A DNA stretch of 64,000 nt from Burkholderia stabilis (GCF_001742165.1 NZ_CP016443.1:2728001-2792000); one strand, 5' to 3'. Shown: positions 54,362 to 62,682, numbered from the stretch's first letter. A program made the numbers and translations. The notes: generated by a model from the sequence alone, not told the origin.

Positions 54362-54726
54362 GCACATGGAAATATTTTGTTATCGATTTGATGAAGATAG
54401 AATCTCTTCGATCGGCTAGAGATGAAGCTGTTGAGGACTGGGGGGAAGATATTCCAACCACACTTCTCTTCGGGAAGTTAGGAAAGAGGGTGGCCGAAAG
54501 ATTCGATGGATATTCCCTCGAGGATCGTACCTATATCTTCGATACTATCGAGCGTGGTATGAGGTCAGAGAGCGTTGATCTGAAGGCATTCGTTGCAACG
54601 GGCCTGCTGGAGTCTCTGTATACGCAAGCTCGTGGGGATAATGCCCTCCTGACGCGTATGGAGGTGCAATTTGGGAGTACGTCAAGAGCGTATTTGAGAG
54701 ATTGGGGAATGTGGCATCAATCTTAA
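54358..54726 (+). CDS. Orphan CDI immunity protein paired with the toxin-tip remnant
   Basis: 122 residues, ATG overlapping the stop of the toxin remnant. Helical acidic protein: MSTWKYFVIDLMKIESLRSA, YSLEDRTYIFDTIERGMRSE, FVATGLLESLYTQARGD. FVATGLLE-type helices followed by aromatic C-terminus occur in small immunity proteins of several CDI loci. Low GC. Presumably still protects against siblings carrying the matching toxin; this is inference. Confidence 0.62.
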   Translation: MSTWKYFVIDLMKIESLRSARDEAVEDWGEDIPTTLLFGKLGKRVAERFDGYSLEDRTYIFDTIERGMRSESVDLKAFVATGLLESLYTQARGDNALLTRMEVQFGSTSRAYLRDWGMWHQS

Positions 54727-54794
54727 TATTTAGTACTGGAAATACAGAGGCTTAGCTCTCTGGTGAGGATTTTGTTCAGTCGGGTGAGCAGAAA

Positions 54795-55124
54795 ATGGCA
54801 GGGTCGGTAACTATTTCTAAAGACGTACGCGTTCCTGTGAGTACGAGTCAGTTCGATTATTTGGTCAGTAGAATCGGTGATCAATTTGACTCGTCCGACA
54901 TGTGGGTTAAGGATGAGGTTTACCTTCCTATGGAAGAGGAAGGGATGAACTTTATCTCAACGAAATCGTTGAATTCTAACGGGCTGTCAATTTTTCTGAC
55001 GGCTGTGATGCGGGCTAGAGCCGCTTCTCAGGCTGAGGATTCATTTCCCCTATACGAGAATGTATGGAATCAATTGGTTGAGAAGTTGCGGCAGGATGCA
55101 CGGCTCGGAGTTTCGGGGAATTGA
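54795..55124 (+). CDS. Immunity-like protein directly upstream of bcpB
   Basis: 109 residues: MAGSVTISKDVRVPVSTSQF, MWVKDEVYLPMEEEGMNFIS, ARAASQAEDSFPLYENVWNQ. A truncated relative lies at 52412. Downstream, a different frame (55096-55218, MHGSEFRGIDLNLDHDEALM ... FLLLIPVN) looks like the continuation of the same product, because the remnant at 52412 has both parts joined in one frame. So the gene may be frameshifted near 55100, or the short frame is separate. It occupies the place of bcpO in type I Burkholderia loci but has no lipoprotein signal. Confidence 0.55.
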   Translation: MAGSVTISKDVRVPVSTSQFDYLVSRIGDQFDSSDMWVKDEVYLPMEEEGMNFISTKSLNSNGLSIFLTAVMRARAASQAEDSFPLYENVWNQLVEKLRQDARLGVSGN

Positions 55125-55228
55125 TTTAAATCTCGACCATGATGAGGCATTGATGCGAGTCGATGGTCGGCGTTATATCGATAACAGGGAATTCTTACTG
55201 CTTATTCCCGTTAATTAAAAATAAGCAA

Positions 55229-56989
55229 ATGAAAAAGACCAGACGGCTGGCGGTTTTGCCAATCACTATTCTGATCACGCTTGCTGCGCAAGCACAACAG
55301 GCGCCGTCGCCGAGCGACCAGGCCGCCGCTGCCCGCGCGAACGCCGAGCAGAATCAGCAAGTGCAACAGCGCCGTGATGCCCTGCAGCGCGACGCCACCG
55401 TGCAAGCGCCGGGTGTGCGCTCGGACGTGCCGCGCCCGGAAGCCTATCCGGTATTGCCGACCGAAACACCGTGCTTTCGAATCGATCGTTTCGCGCTCGA
55501 CGTGCCCGACTCGCTACCGGCCGCATCAAAGGCGCAAGGCGCGTCAGCCTTGCCGATGGATCGCTTCGCCTTTGCGCGCGACTGGCTCACCCACTACGCC
55601 GGCCAATGCGTCGGTAAGCAAGGCGTCGACCTGATCGTAAAGGGACTATCGCAGGCCATCCTCGCACGCGGCTACATCACGACCCGCGTACTCGTGCCCG
55701 AGCAGGATTTGTCCACCGGCACATTGAAGCTTGCCCTGATTCCGGGCGTCATCCGTCACGTGCGTTTCGTCGACGAAAAGTTGCGTGGAACATGGAAGAC
55801 TGCTTTCCCGACTCGCGACGGCGACGTGTTGAACCTGCGTGACATCGAGCAAGGGCTTGAGCAGATGAAGCGCGTCTCAAGCCAAGATGTGACTATGCAG
55901 ATCGCTCCAGGTAACGTGCCCGGCGAAAGCGATGTCGTGCTAGACGTGAAGCGCGGCAAACCATGGACCGTTGTCGCATCCATCGACAACTCCGGCACGC
56001 GCGCGACCGGCAAGCTGCAAGGCAATGTATCGCTTGGCATCGACAATCCGCTGGGCCTGAACGACATCTTCAACGTCGGCTTCAACCAGGACCTGGAATT
56101 CGGCGACAAGCGCTTCGGTTCGCACGGTTGGAACGCGTTCTACTCGGTTCCTTGGGGCTACTGGACCGGCACGCTATCGGCCTATACCAGCACATACTTC
56201 CAGCCGCTCGCGGCCGTGAACCAGACGTTCGTTGCGAGCGGCAACATGAAGACTGTCGACTTCAGGCTCAATCGCGTGCTAATGCGCAGCCAAGACGACG
56301 TGTTCGGCGCACAGGTGCGGCTGACGCGCCGCTTCGGCGACAGCTACATCGAAGGCACGACGATACCGTCGTCGCACCAGAACGCGACCTTTCTCGAATT
56401 CGGGCTGAACGACCGGCACTATTTCGGCTCGTCGCAGTTCGACGGCTCGCTTGCTTATCGTCAGGGCTTGGGTTGGCTCGGCTCGACCGACAGCATGTTC
56501 GCGGCGGAGGGTGGACAGACTTACAGATTCAAGATGGTCGTGCTCGATGCGAATCTGTCGACACCGTTCGTCATCGGTACGCAGCCGTTCAAATATGTGA
56601 CGACCTTTCATGGTCAGTACACCGGCAACACGGTTTCATACCTCGATAGCATCACGATCGGTAGCCGTTATACCGTGCGGGGATTCGACGGTGAAACGCT
56701 GCTGGCAGGATCGCGCGGGTTGTACTGGCGCAACGAATTGCAGGTCCCGATTGCGCAGACCGGGCTCGCGGCCTATGCCGGCCTCGACTACGGCCGCGTC
56801 TGGGGACCTGAGCCGGTCGCGCTAGTCGGCACACAGCTCGCGGGCGCTGTGATCGGCGTGAAAGGCAGCGTCGCGACGCGCTTCGGTGCCTACGCCTACG
56901 ATCTCTTTGCGGGTACGCCGGTCTACAAGCCTTCCGGGTTTGAGACTGCGCGCGTGACGCTTGGGTTTCAGCTGACCGCGCAATTCTGA
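55229..56989 (+). CDS. bcpB: BcpB/CdiB two-partner secretion outer-membrane transporter
   Basis: 586 residues from ATG 55229. Signal peptide to about 22 (LAAQAQQ), a Gln/Ala-rich plug-helix-like stretch (about 25-60), POTRA domains (about 80-270; CFRIDRFALDV, GVDLIVKGLSQAILARGYIT, LVPEQDLSTGTLKLALIPG) and a 16-stranded barrel with TPS motif SRYTVRGFDGE and a terminal Phe (GFQLTAQF). This is the Omp85-family transporter that exports BcpA to the cell surface. Located after the immunity array, as in Burkholderia bcpAI(O)B order rather than the E. coli cdiBAI order. Its first ~20 to 170 codons are duplicated at 52617 and 53149. Confidence 0.95.
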   Translation: MKKTRRLAVLPITILITLAAQAQQAPSPSDQAAAARANAEQNQQVQQRRDALQRDATVQAPGVRSDVPRPEAYPVLPTETPCFRIDRFALDVPDSLPAASKAQGASALPMDRFAFARDWLTHYAGQCVGKQGVDLIVKGLSQAILARGYITTRVLVPEQDLSTGTLKLALIPGVIRHVRFVDEKLRGTWKTAFPTRDGDVLNLRDIEQGLEQMKRVSSQDVTMQIAPGNVPGESDVVLDVKRGKPWTVVASIDNSGTRATGKLQGNVSLGIDNPLGLNDIFNVGFNQDLEFGDKRFGSHGWNAFYSVPWGYWTGTLSAYTSTYFQPLAAVNQTFVASGNMKTVDFRLNRVLMRSQDDVFGAQVRLTRRFGDSYIEGTTIPSSHQNATFLEFGLNDRHYFGSSQFDGSLAYRQGLGWLGSTDSMFAAEGGQTYRFKMVVLDANLSTPFVIGTQPFKYVTTFHGQYTGNTVSYLDSITIGSRYTVRGFDGETLLAGSRGLYWRNELQVPIAQTGLAAYAGLDYGRVWGPEPVALVGTQLAGAVIGVKGSVATRFGAYAYDLFAGTPVYKPSGFETARVTLGFQLTAQF

Positions 56990-57129
56990 ACGAAGCATGT
57001 AAAAGCAAATAGCCATTCGCGTGAACGCCAGTCATGCATATAGGGCAGTGGGTTGAAATTCGTTTGCCGATGCAATGCAAGAGGCAACGCGGAGTGAGCG
57101 ATCAATTGCTGACATCATGGAGATTCCCG

Positions 57130-57432
57130 ATGCTGAAGAATGCATGGGCCGGAAATGAACCTCTCTGGAAGGTCTGGTGGGGACTCGGTATTCTCACAGG
57201 AGCGGCCATATTTCTGATCAACGTCTGTGTCAGATACGTGGTTCACCTGTCGATCCCGAATATCTACTTGGTACCGCTGCTCTGTGTGCAGCTCGTATTG
57301 ATCGCTGCGTGGGTACGAACGGCCTGGATTTGTGCTCCGAATGTGAGACATCGTTTGTGGATGTATCTTGCGCGAATCTGGCTTGTGCTCTGGCTGCTTT
57401 CACAGGTTCAGCAAGCGTTGCAGCACGGGTAA
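57130..57432 (+). CDS. Small inner-membrane protein downstream of bcpB
   Basis: 100 residues with three hydrophobic segments (about 15-38, VWWGLGILTGAAIFLINVCV; 42-64, IPNIYLVPLLCVQLVLIAAW; 76-95, LWMYLARIWLVLWLLSQ). No family recognised. It starts 140 bases after bcpB, same strand, without a strong ribosome binding site. Could be an accessory of the CDI locus or an unrelated small membrane protein. Confidence 0.55.
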   Translation: MLKNAWAGNEPLWKVWWGLGILTGAAIFLINVCVRYVVHLSIPNIYLVPLLCVQLVLIAAWVRTAWICAPNVRHRLWMYLARIWLVLWLLSQVQQALQHG

Positions 57433-57901
57433 GCAATCGCGGTTCTGCGTGGTGTTGCAGAGCCGGTCAGCCCGACTTGATTTATCTGAGGCTGGGATTG
57501 CTGTCGGGAACCTCGATGCCGTCGGCTAGTGAGGGGCAGCCTTCACTATCGAACCTGTCCTCAGGCTTGCCACCTCGGCAACTGACGGGATGGGAGGTGT
57601 CCATTCCATTGCCTCGCCCACGAAATGACGGATAGGTCCGTCCTTCCTCCCAAATCCCTTCGGTGCACGGCATCGAACGGTCATCCTCCTCCATTTCTCA
57701 CCCGCCAGCGGCCGCACACCTAATAGCGCGCCTCTGCTATTGCATTCCCCGCGCCGCTGATTAGGAAATGAATTTTTATTGGTTCTGCTCGCCCGTTCGC
57801 ACTCGCATAGTGGCGCTGACGGCTATAGACAGCACGCAAGCTGCGCCAGCCGCATTCCCGGTGTTTTTGTTCATACGAATCTGCGAAAACAAGGAAGTGT
57901 C
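57433..57901. other. Region between CDI locus and encapsulin operon
   Basis: 469 bases with no gene I can support. Short open frames on both strands lack family matches. The end (57765-57900) is AT-rich and carries TGACGGCTATAG at 57817-57828, shared with the region before the shell gene, so it likely holds the encapsulin operon promoter. Confidence 0.5.
57817..57828 (+). promoter_or_regulatory. Shared 12-mer, copy 1 (upstream of rhodanese gene)
   Basis: TGACGGCTATAG, 74 bases before the rhodanese start. The identical 12-mer is at 59610-59621, 88 bases before the shell protein start. TATAG could serve as a -10 element, or the whole 12-mer as an operator for the XRE regulator encoded between the two sites. 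Confidence 0.4.
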
Positions 57902-58372
57902 ATGACGGTTGCATTGGAAGAACGAACCGCGGCGCAACAGGCGCTCGAAGACGCCCGCGCGGCGGCGGCATCGGCCGGCGCGCCCTATGCGGGCGGCGTA
58001 TCGCCGCAAGCGGCATGGGCGCTGTTCTCGGCCGGCGACGCATTGCTGGTGGACGTGCGCACTGCCGAAGAACGGAAATTCGTCGGCCACGTGCCGGAGT
58101 CGCTGCATGTGCCGTGGGCGACCGGCACGAGCCTGACGCGCAACCCGCGCTTCGTCCGCGAACTGGAAGCGAAGACCGGCAAGGACGCGGTGTTGCTGCT
58201 CCTGTGCCGCAGCGGCAACCGGTCCGCGCAGGCGGCCGAGGCCGCGACGAAGGGCGGCTTCACGCAGGTATTCAACGTGCTCGAAGGGTTCGAGGGCGAC
58301 CTCGACGAGCGGCAGCATCGCGGCGGCAGCAACGGCTGGCGTTTTCACGGCCTGCCGTGGACGCAGGACTGA
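57902..58372 (+). CDS. Rhodanese-domain sulfurtransferase of encapsulin operon
   Basis: 156 residues, AAGGAAG seven bases before ATG. Single rhodanese domain (about 30-150): LLVDVRTAEERKFVGHVPES, then active-site loop C102-R-S-G-N-R-S, and QVFNVLEGFEGDLD. Rhodaneses carry persulfide sulfur on the active-site Cys. First gene of an operon with serine acetyltransferase, a shell protein and its cysteine desulfurase cargo, so it probably accepts or hands on sulfur released from cysteine. No signal peptide: cytoplasmic. Confidence 0.9.
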   Translation: MTVALEERTAAQQALEDARAAAASAGAPYAGGVSPQAAWALFSAGDALLVDVRTAEERKFVGHVPESLHVPWATGTSLTRNPRFVRELEAKTGKDAVLLLLCRSGNRSAQAAEAATKGGFTQVFNVLEGFEGDLDERQHRGGSNGWRFHGLPWTQD

Positions 58373-58400
58373 ATCAAGGTTGTAACGGGGAGAAGTGAGC

Positions 58401-59342
58401 ATGGCCGCATTCGAAATCGACGACATCGTTCAGTCGCTGCAAGCCGTGCGCCGCGCATGGCGCGAGAAGCAGCGGCGCTCGCTCGAACCGGGCGGGCGCG
58501 ACCTGCCGGCGCGCGAAGCGCTCGCGCAAATCATCCGCGCGCTGAAGGGCGTGCTGTTCCCGATGCGGCTCGGGCCGCCCGACTTGCGCCAGGAAAGCGA
58601 GAACTTCCACGTGGCGCATGCGCTCGATGCGGCGCTGAACGCGTTGCTCGCGCAGGTGACGCTCGAACTGCGTTACGCAGCGCGTCAGCGCAACAACACC
58701 GATGGCCCGATCGATACCGTCGACGCAGTCGCCGCGACGGCCGTGCAGGCATGCGCCGCGCGCTTGCCCGAGATCCGCCGGCTGCTCGACAGCGACGTGC
58801 TCGCCGCATTCCACGGCGATCCGGCGGCCGGCAGCGTCGACGAGGTGCTGCTGTGCTACCCGGGCATCCTCGCGATGATTCATCACCGGCTCGCGCACGA
58901 GCTGTACCGCCTCGGCCTGCCGTTGCTCGCGCGGATCATCGCCGAGCAGGCACATGCGGAGACGGGCATCGACATTCATCCGGGCGCGCGCATCGGCGCC
59001 GGGTTCTTCATCGACCACGGCACGGGCGTCGTGATCGGCGAGACGGCGATCATCGGCGAGCGCGTGCGCGTGTACCAGGCCGTCACGCTCGGCGCGAAGC
59101 GCTTCCCGCGCGATGCGGCCGGCCATCTTGAGAAAGGGCTCGCGCGCCATCCGATCGTCGAGGACGACGTGGTGATCTATGCAGGCGCGACGATTCTCGG
59201 CCGCGTGACGATCGGGCGCGGCGCGGTGATCGGCGGCAACGTGTGGCTCACGCAGGACGTGCCGGCCGGCGCGAACATCACGCAGGCCGTGCTGCGCAGC
59301 GAAGCGACCGCCGCGCCGCGCGCGCCGGCGCAGGCCGCATAG
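58401..59342 (+). CDS. epsC: Serine O-acetyltransferase (EpsC/CysE-type)
   Basis: 313 residues from ATG 58401; GGGGAG eight bases upstream favours it over the GTG at 58395. An alpha-helical N-terminal part (about 1-190) and a left-handed beta-helix of hexapeptide repeats (about 190-300): GIDIHPGARIGAGFFIDHGT, GVVIGETAIIGERVRVYQAV, TLGAKRFP, GRVTIGRGAVIGGNVWLT. Catalytic His in DIHPGA and FIDHGTG. Makes O-acetylserine, the precursor of cysteine, from serine and acetyl-CoA. Its place next to a cysteine desulfurase cargo links cysteine supply with sulfur release, as in known Family 2A encapsulin clusters. Confidence 0.9.
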   Translation: MAAFEIDDIVQSLQAVRRAWREKQRRSLEPGGRDLPAREALAQIIRALKGVLFPMRLGPPDLRQESENFHVAHALDAALNALLAQVTLELRYAARQRNNTDGPIDTVDAVAATAVQACAARLPEIRRLLDSDVLAAFHGDPAAGSVDEVLLCYPGILAMIHHRLAHELYRLGLPLLARIIAEQAHAETGIDIHPGARIGAGFFIDHGTGVVIGETAIIGERVRVYQAVTLGAKRFPRDAAGHLEKGLARHPIVEDDVVIYAGATILGRVTIGRGAVIGGNVWLTQDVPAGANITQAVLRSEATAAPRAPAQAA

Positions 59343-59350
59343 GTGACGCG

Positions 59351-59572
59351 ATGAGCGACCTCATCCATCACTTCGGCGCCAACGTGCGCAAGCTGCGCGA
59401 AGCGCGCACGTGGTCGCAGGAGCAACTCGCGGAGCATGCGGGGCTCAACCGGTCATACGTCGGCGAGATCGAGCGCGGCGAGGCGATCGCGTCGATCGTC
59501 ACGGCCGACAAGATCGCGCGCGCGTTCGACGTGTCGATCTCGACGCTGTTGCCGGGCGCGTACGTCACCTGA
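59351..59572 (+). CDS. XRE-family helix-turn-helix regulator of encapsulin operon
   Basis: 73 residues, essentially one Cro/C1-type helix-turn-helix domain: FGANVRKLREARTWSQEQLA, EHAGLNRSYVGEIERGE, KIARAFDVSISTLLPG. It starts eight bases after the serine acetyltransferase stop, so it is co-transcribed. No ligand domain. Likely autoregulates the operon; TGACGGCTATAG is present in front of both the rhodanese and the shell genes and could be its site. Confidence 0.88.
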   Translation: MSDLIHHFGANVRKLREARTWSQEQLAEHAGLNRSYVGEIERGEAIASIVTADKIARAFDVSISTLLPGAYVT

Positions 59573-59609
59573 CGTCGTTTCGCTTCGTTTCCCTTTCGGT
59601 CGTACCGCG

Positions 59610-59621
59610 TGACGGCTATAG
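59610..59621 (+). promoter_or_regulatory. Shared 12-mer, copy 2 (upstream of encapsulin shell gene)
   Basis: TGACGGCTATAG, identical to 57817-57828. A weak -35 (TTTCGG, 59594-59599) lies 17 bases before TATAGC, so an internal promoter for shell and cargo genes is plausible. Confidence 0.4.
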
Positions 59622-59708
59622 CATGTTGAGCCGGCAGGTGCGTGCTTCCGATAATCACCCAGCGTCATAAGCAATCCCGTTTTTCATCTTAAGAACCCGG
59701 AGCCACAC

Positions 59709-60641
59709 ATGTCGACCGTTGCAAGCGGCACGGCCGCGCTGAGCGATCACGCCGCCCGCCAACTAGCGAACGCTACCAAGACCGTCCCCCAGCTTTCCAC
59801 GATCACGCCGCGCTGGCTGACCCATCTGCTGCAATGGGTGCCGGTCGAGGCCGGCATCTATCGCCTGAACCAGGTGAAGAACCCGGAAGCCGTGCGCGCC
59901 GCCTGCACGCAGCTCGAGGACGAAAGCGTGCTGCCGCAGACCTTCGTGCCGTATGAGGAACAGCCGCGCGAATACTTCCTGAACGCGGTGAGCACGGTGC
60001 TCGACGTGCATACGCGGATCTCCGATCTCTACAGCAGCCCGCACGACCAGATCAAGGAACAGCTGCGCCTGACGATCGAGACGATCAAGGAGCTGCAGGA
60101 AAGCCAGCTGATCAACAACCCCGACTACGGGCTGCTCGCGAACGTGACCGACGAACAGCGGATCTTCCCGCTGACGGGCGCGCCGACGCCGGACGATCTC
60201 GACGAGCTGCTGACGAAGGTGTGGAAGGAACCCGCGTTTTTCCTCACGCATCCGCTCGCGATCGCCGCGTTCGGCCGCGAATGCACGCGACGCGGCGTGC
60301 CGCCGCCAACGGTCAGCCTGTTCGGTTCGCAGTTCCTCACGTGGCGCGGCATTCCGCTGATCCCGTCGGACAAGGTGCCGGTCGCGGACGGCAAGACCAA
60401 GATCCTGCTGCTGCGCGTCGGCGACAAGCGCCAGGGCGTCGTCGGCCTGTATCAGCCGGGTGTCGCAGGCGAGCAGGGCCCGGGCCTGTCGGTGCGCTTC
60501 ATGGGGATCAACAACCAGGCGATCGCGTCGTACCTGATCTCGCTGTATTGCTCGCTCGCGGTCCATTCGCCGGATGCGCTGGCTGTCCTCGATGACGTCG
60601 AAATCGCCAAGTTCCATGACTATCCCGACACCTACCGTTAA
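59709..60641 (+). CDS. Family 2A encapsulin nanocompartment shell protein (SrpI-like)
   Basis: 310 residues, CGGAG eleven bases before ATG. HK97-type shell protein of the Family 2A encapsulins: VPQLSTITPRWLTHLLQWVP, VEAGIYRLNQVKNP, the N-terminal arm; EYFLNAVSTVLDVHTRISDL (spine helix); FFLTHPLAIAAFGRECTRRG; SLFGSQFLTWRGIPLIPSDK and GLSVRFMGINNQAIASYLIS (A-domain). SrpI of Synechococcus forms ~25 nm shells that encapsulate a cysteine desulfurase in sulfur starvation. The cargo gene overlaps its 3' end by 26 bases, so both are co-translated. Confidence 0.93.
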   Translation: MSTVASGTAALSDHAARQLANATKTVPQLSTITPRWLTHLLQWVPVEAGIYRLNQVKNPEAVRAACTQLEDESVLPQTFVPYEEQPREYFLNAVSTVLDVHTRISDLYSSPHDQIKEQLRLTIETIKELQESQLINNPDYGLLANVTDEQRIFPLTGAPTPDDLDELLTKVWKEPAFFLTHPLAIAAFGRECTRRGVPPPTVSLFGSQFLTWRGIPLIPSDKVPVADGKTKILLLRVGDKRQGVVGLYQPGVAGEQGPGLSVRFMGINNQAIASYLISLYCSLAVHSPDALAVLDDVEIAKFHDYPDTYR

Positions 60642-62625
60642 TCCCGGCCTGGCCGGCGGCGACGCGCTCGCGCTGCCGCACGCGCCGCTGCCGGCCGGCT
60701 TGCCCGACCCGGCGACGCTTGCGCGGCTCGCGTCCGAGTTCTTCGCGACGCCGCCCGGGCAGGCTACGGCCCCCGGGCTGTCGGCGGGCAGCGGTGCGGT
60801 CGGCGGCGTGCCGTCGGCGTTGCCGGCCGCCGCGCCGATCCTCGCGTCGGTGAGCAACCCGGCGCCGGGCGGCTCGCCGCTCGCGGGGCCCGGCGGCGCG
60901 GGCACCGGCGTGCCGGGTCTCGCGTTGCCGCAAGGCAAGGCGCCCGGCACGAACCTCGCACCGTCCGCGCCGACGCATGTGCTGTCGCTCGGCAATCGCG
61001 TGCCCGCGCTTGCGCCGCATGCGGCCGCGCAGAACGGGCTGCCCGACAATGCCGTGCAGATCGCGCCCGCGCTCGAACCGCGGATCGGCGGCGCCGCGCT
61101 CGGCGTGCCGCAGGTGAACGCGCCGGCGTCGGAAGGTGCGGCGAAGGCGTCGCCGTACTACTTCACCGACGGTTCGCTGCAGGGTTGGCAAGCGACGCCG
61201 CAGGACATCGTCGTGCCGTCGAACGGCCTCGCGTCGCCGGAAGCGTTCGGGCTACCGGGTGACGATGCGCTGCGCGACCTGCTCGCCGTGCATCGCGACG
61301 TGCCGGTTGCGCGCGCATCGGGTGCATCCGGCGCAGACGTGCCGCGTTATTTCATCGACGATGCGCACGCGGCCGAGCCGCAAGGCAGCCTGTATCGCGG
61401 CGCGCACCCGCCGTTCGACGTGAACGCGATCCGCCGGGATTTTCCGATCCTGCAGGAACGCGTGAACGGCAAGCAGCTCGTGTGGTTCGACAACGCGGCG
61501 ACCACGCACAAGCCGCAGGCCGTGATCGACCGTCTTGCGTATTTCTATGCGCACGAGAACTCGAACATCCACCGCGCCGCGCATGCGCTCGCCGGCCGCG
61601 CGACGGATGCGTACGAGCATGCGCGGGAAACGGTGCGGCGCTTCATCGGCGCGTCGTCGCCGGACGAGATCGTGTTCGTGCGCGGCACGACCGAGGCGAT
61701 CAACCTGATCGCGAAGTCGTGGGGCGTGCAGAACGTCGGCGAAGGCGACGAGATCATCGTGTCGAACCTCGAGCATCACGCGAACATCGTGCCGTGGCAG
61801 CAGCTTGCCGCGCAGAAGGGCGCGAAGCTGCGCGTGATTCCGGTCGACGATTCGGGGCAGGTGCTGCTCGACGAATACCGGAAGCTGCTCAACGACCGCA
61901 CGAAGATCGTGTCGGTCACGCAGGTGTCGAATGCGCTCGGCACGGTCGTGCCGGTGAAGGAGATCGTCGAGCTTGCGCATCGCGCGGGCGCGAAGGCGCT
62001 CGTCGACGGTGCGCAGTCGATCTCGCGCATGCGCGTCGACGTGCAGGCGCTCGACGCGGATTTCTTCGTGTTCTCCGGGCACAAGATCTACGGGCCGACC
62101 GGCATCGGCGTCGTGTACGGCAAGCGCGCGATCCTCGACGACATGCCGCCGTGGCAAGGCGGCGGCAACATGATCGCGGACGTGACGTTCGAACGCACCG
62201 TGTTCCAGCCGCCGCCGAACCGCTTCGAGGCCGGCACCGGCAACATCGCGGATGCGGTGGGGCTCGGCGCCGCGCTCGAGTACGTGAACCGCGTCGGCAT
62301 CGAGAACATCGCTCGCTACGAGCACGATTTGCTCGCGTATGCGACGAGCGTGCTCGCGCCGGTGCCGGGCGTGCGGCTCGTCGGCACCGCGCGCGACAAG
62401 GCGAGCGTGCTGTCGTTCGTGCTGAAGGGCTATGAAACCGAAGAGGTCGGGCAGGCGCTGAACGAAGAGGGCATCGCGGTGCGCTCGGGGCATCACTGCG
62501 CGCAACCGATCCTGCGGCGCTTCGGGCTCGAAGCGACCGTGCGGCCGTCGCTCGCGTTCTACAACACGTGCGACGAGGTCGATGCGCTCGTGCGTGTGGT
62601 GAGGCGGCTTGCGACGCGGCGTTGA
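60616..62625 (+). CDS. Cysteine desulfurase, Family 2A encapsulin cargo with disordered targeting tail
   Basis: 669 residues from ATG 60616, inside the end of the shell gene. Residues 1-225 are Ala/Pro/Gly-rich and disordered with conserved patches (LPDPATLARLASEFFATPPG; later SPYYFTDGSLQGWQATPQDI and VVPSNGLASPEAFGLPG), the cargo-loading region of this family. From about 260 on is a type II (SufS-like) desulfurase: VWFDNAATTHKPQ, SNLEHHANIVPWQQL, PLP lysine K490 in FSGHKIYGP, catalytic C628 in RSGHHCAQP. Converts cysteine to alanine and enzyme persulfide. Stable hosting inside the shell could store or sequester sulfur. Operon end followed by a terminator. Confidence 0.93.
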   Translation: MTIPTPTVNPGLAGGDALALPHAPLPAGLPDPATLARLASEFFATPPGQATAPGLSAGSGAVGGVPSALPAAAPILASVSNPAPGGSPLAGPGGAGTGVPGLALPQGKAPGTNLAPSAPTHVLSLGNRVPALAPHAAAQNGLPDNAVQIAPALEPRIGGAALGVPQVNAPASEGAAKASPYYFTDGSLQGWQATPQDIVVPSNGLASPEAFGLPGDDALRDLLAVHRDVPVARASGASGADVPRYFIDDAHAAEPQGSLYRGAHPPFDVNAIRRDFPILQERVNGKQLVWFDNAATTHKPQAVIDRLAYFYAHENSNIHRAAHALAGRATDAYEHARETVRRFIGASSPDEIVFVRGTTEAINLIAKSWGVQNVGEGDEIIVSNLEHHANIVPWQQLAAQKGAKLRVIPVDDSGQVLLDEYRKLLNDRTKIVSVTQVSNALGTVVPVKEIVELAHRAGAKALVDGAQSISRMRVDVQALDADFFVFSGHKIYGPTGIGVVYGKRAILDDMPPWQGGGNMIADVTFERTVFQPPPNRFEAGTGNIADAVGLGAALEYVNRVGIENIARYEHDLLAYATSVLAPVPGVRLVGTARDKASVLSFVLKGYETEEVGQALNEEGIAVRSGHHCAQPILRRFGLEATVRPSLAFYNTCDEVDALVRVVRRLATRR

Positions 62626-62632
62626 CGCCGTT

Positions 62633-62677
62633 CGCTTGCGGCGGCCCTCGCGGGTCGCCGCAAGCGGTTTTCTCTTT
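62633..62677 (+). terminator. Rho-independent terminator of encapsulin operon
   Basis: CGCTTGCGGCG and CGCCGCAAGCG pair perfectly (11 bp) around a 12-base loop and are followed by GTTTTCTCTTT. Lies eight bases after the cargo gene stop, and just before the convergent gene's stop, so it may serve both strands. Confidence 0.85.
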
Positions 62678-62682
62678 GCCGA

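Noticed and set aside
54795..55124. bcpO lipoprotein gene
   Set aside because: Position fits, but no signal peptide or lipobox; sequence is related to the remnant at 52412.
52320..55228. Insertion sequence or transposon explaining the repeats
   Set aside because: No transposase, no terminal inverted repeats or target duplications; repeats are pieces of bcpB and an immunity gene.
57482..57717. Overlapping short minus-strand open frames upstream of the encapsulin operon
   Set aside because: No family, no good ribosome binding site and two competing frames over the same bases.
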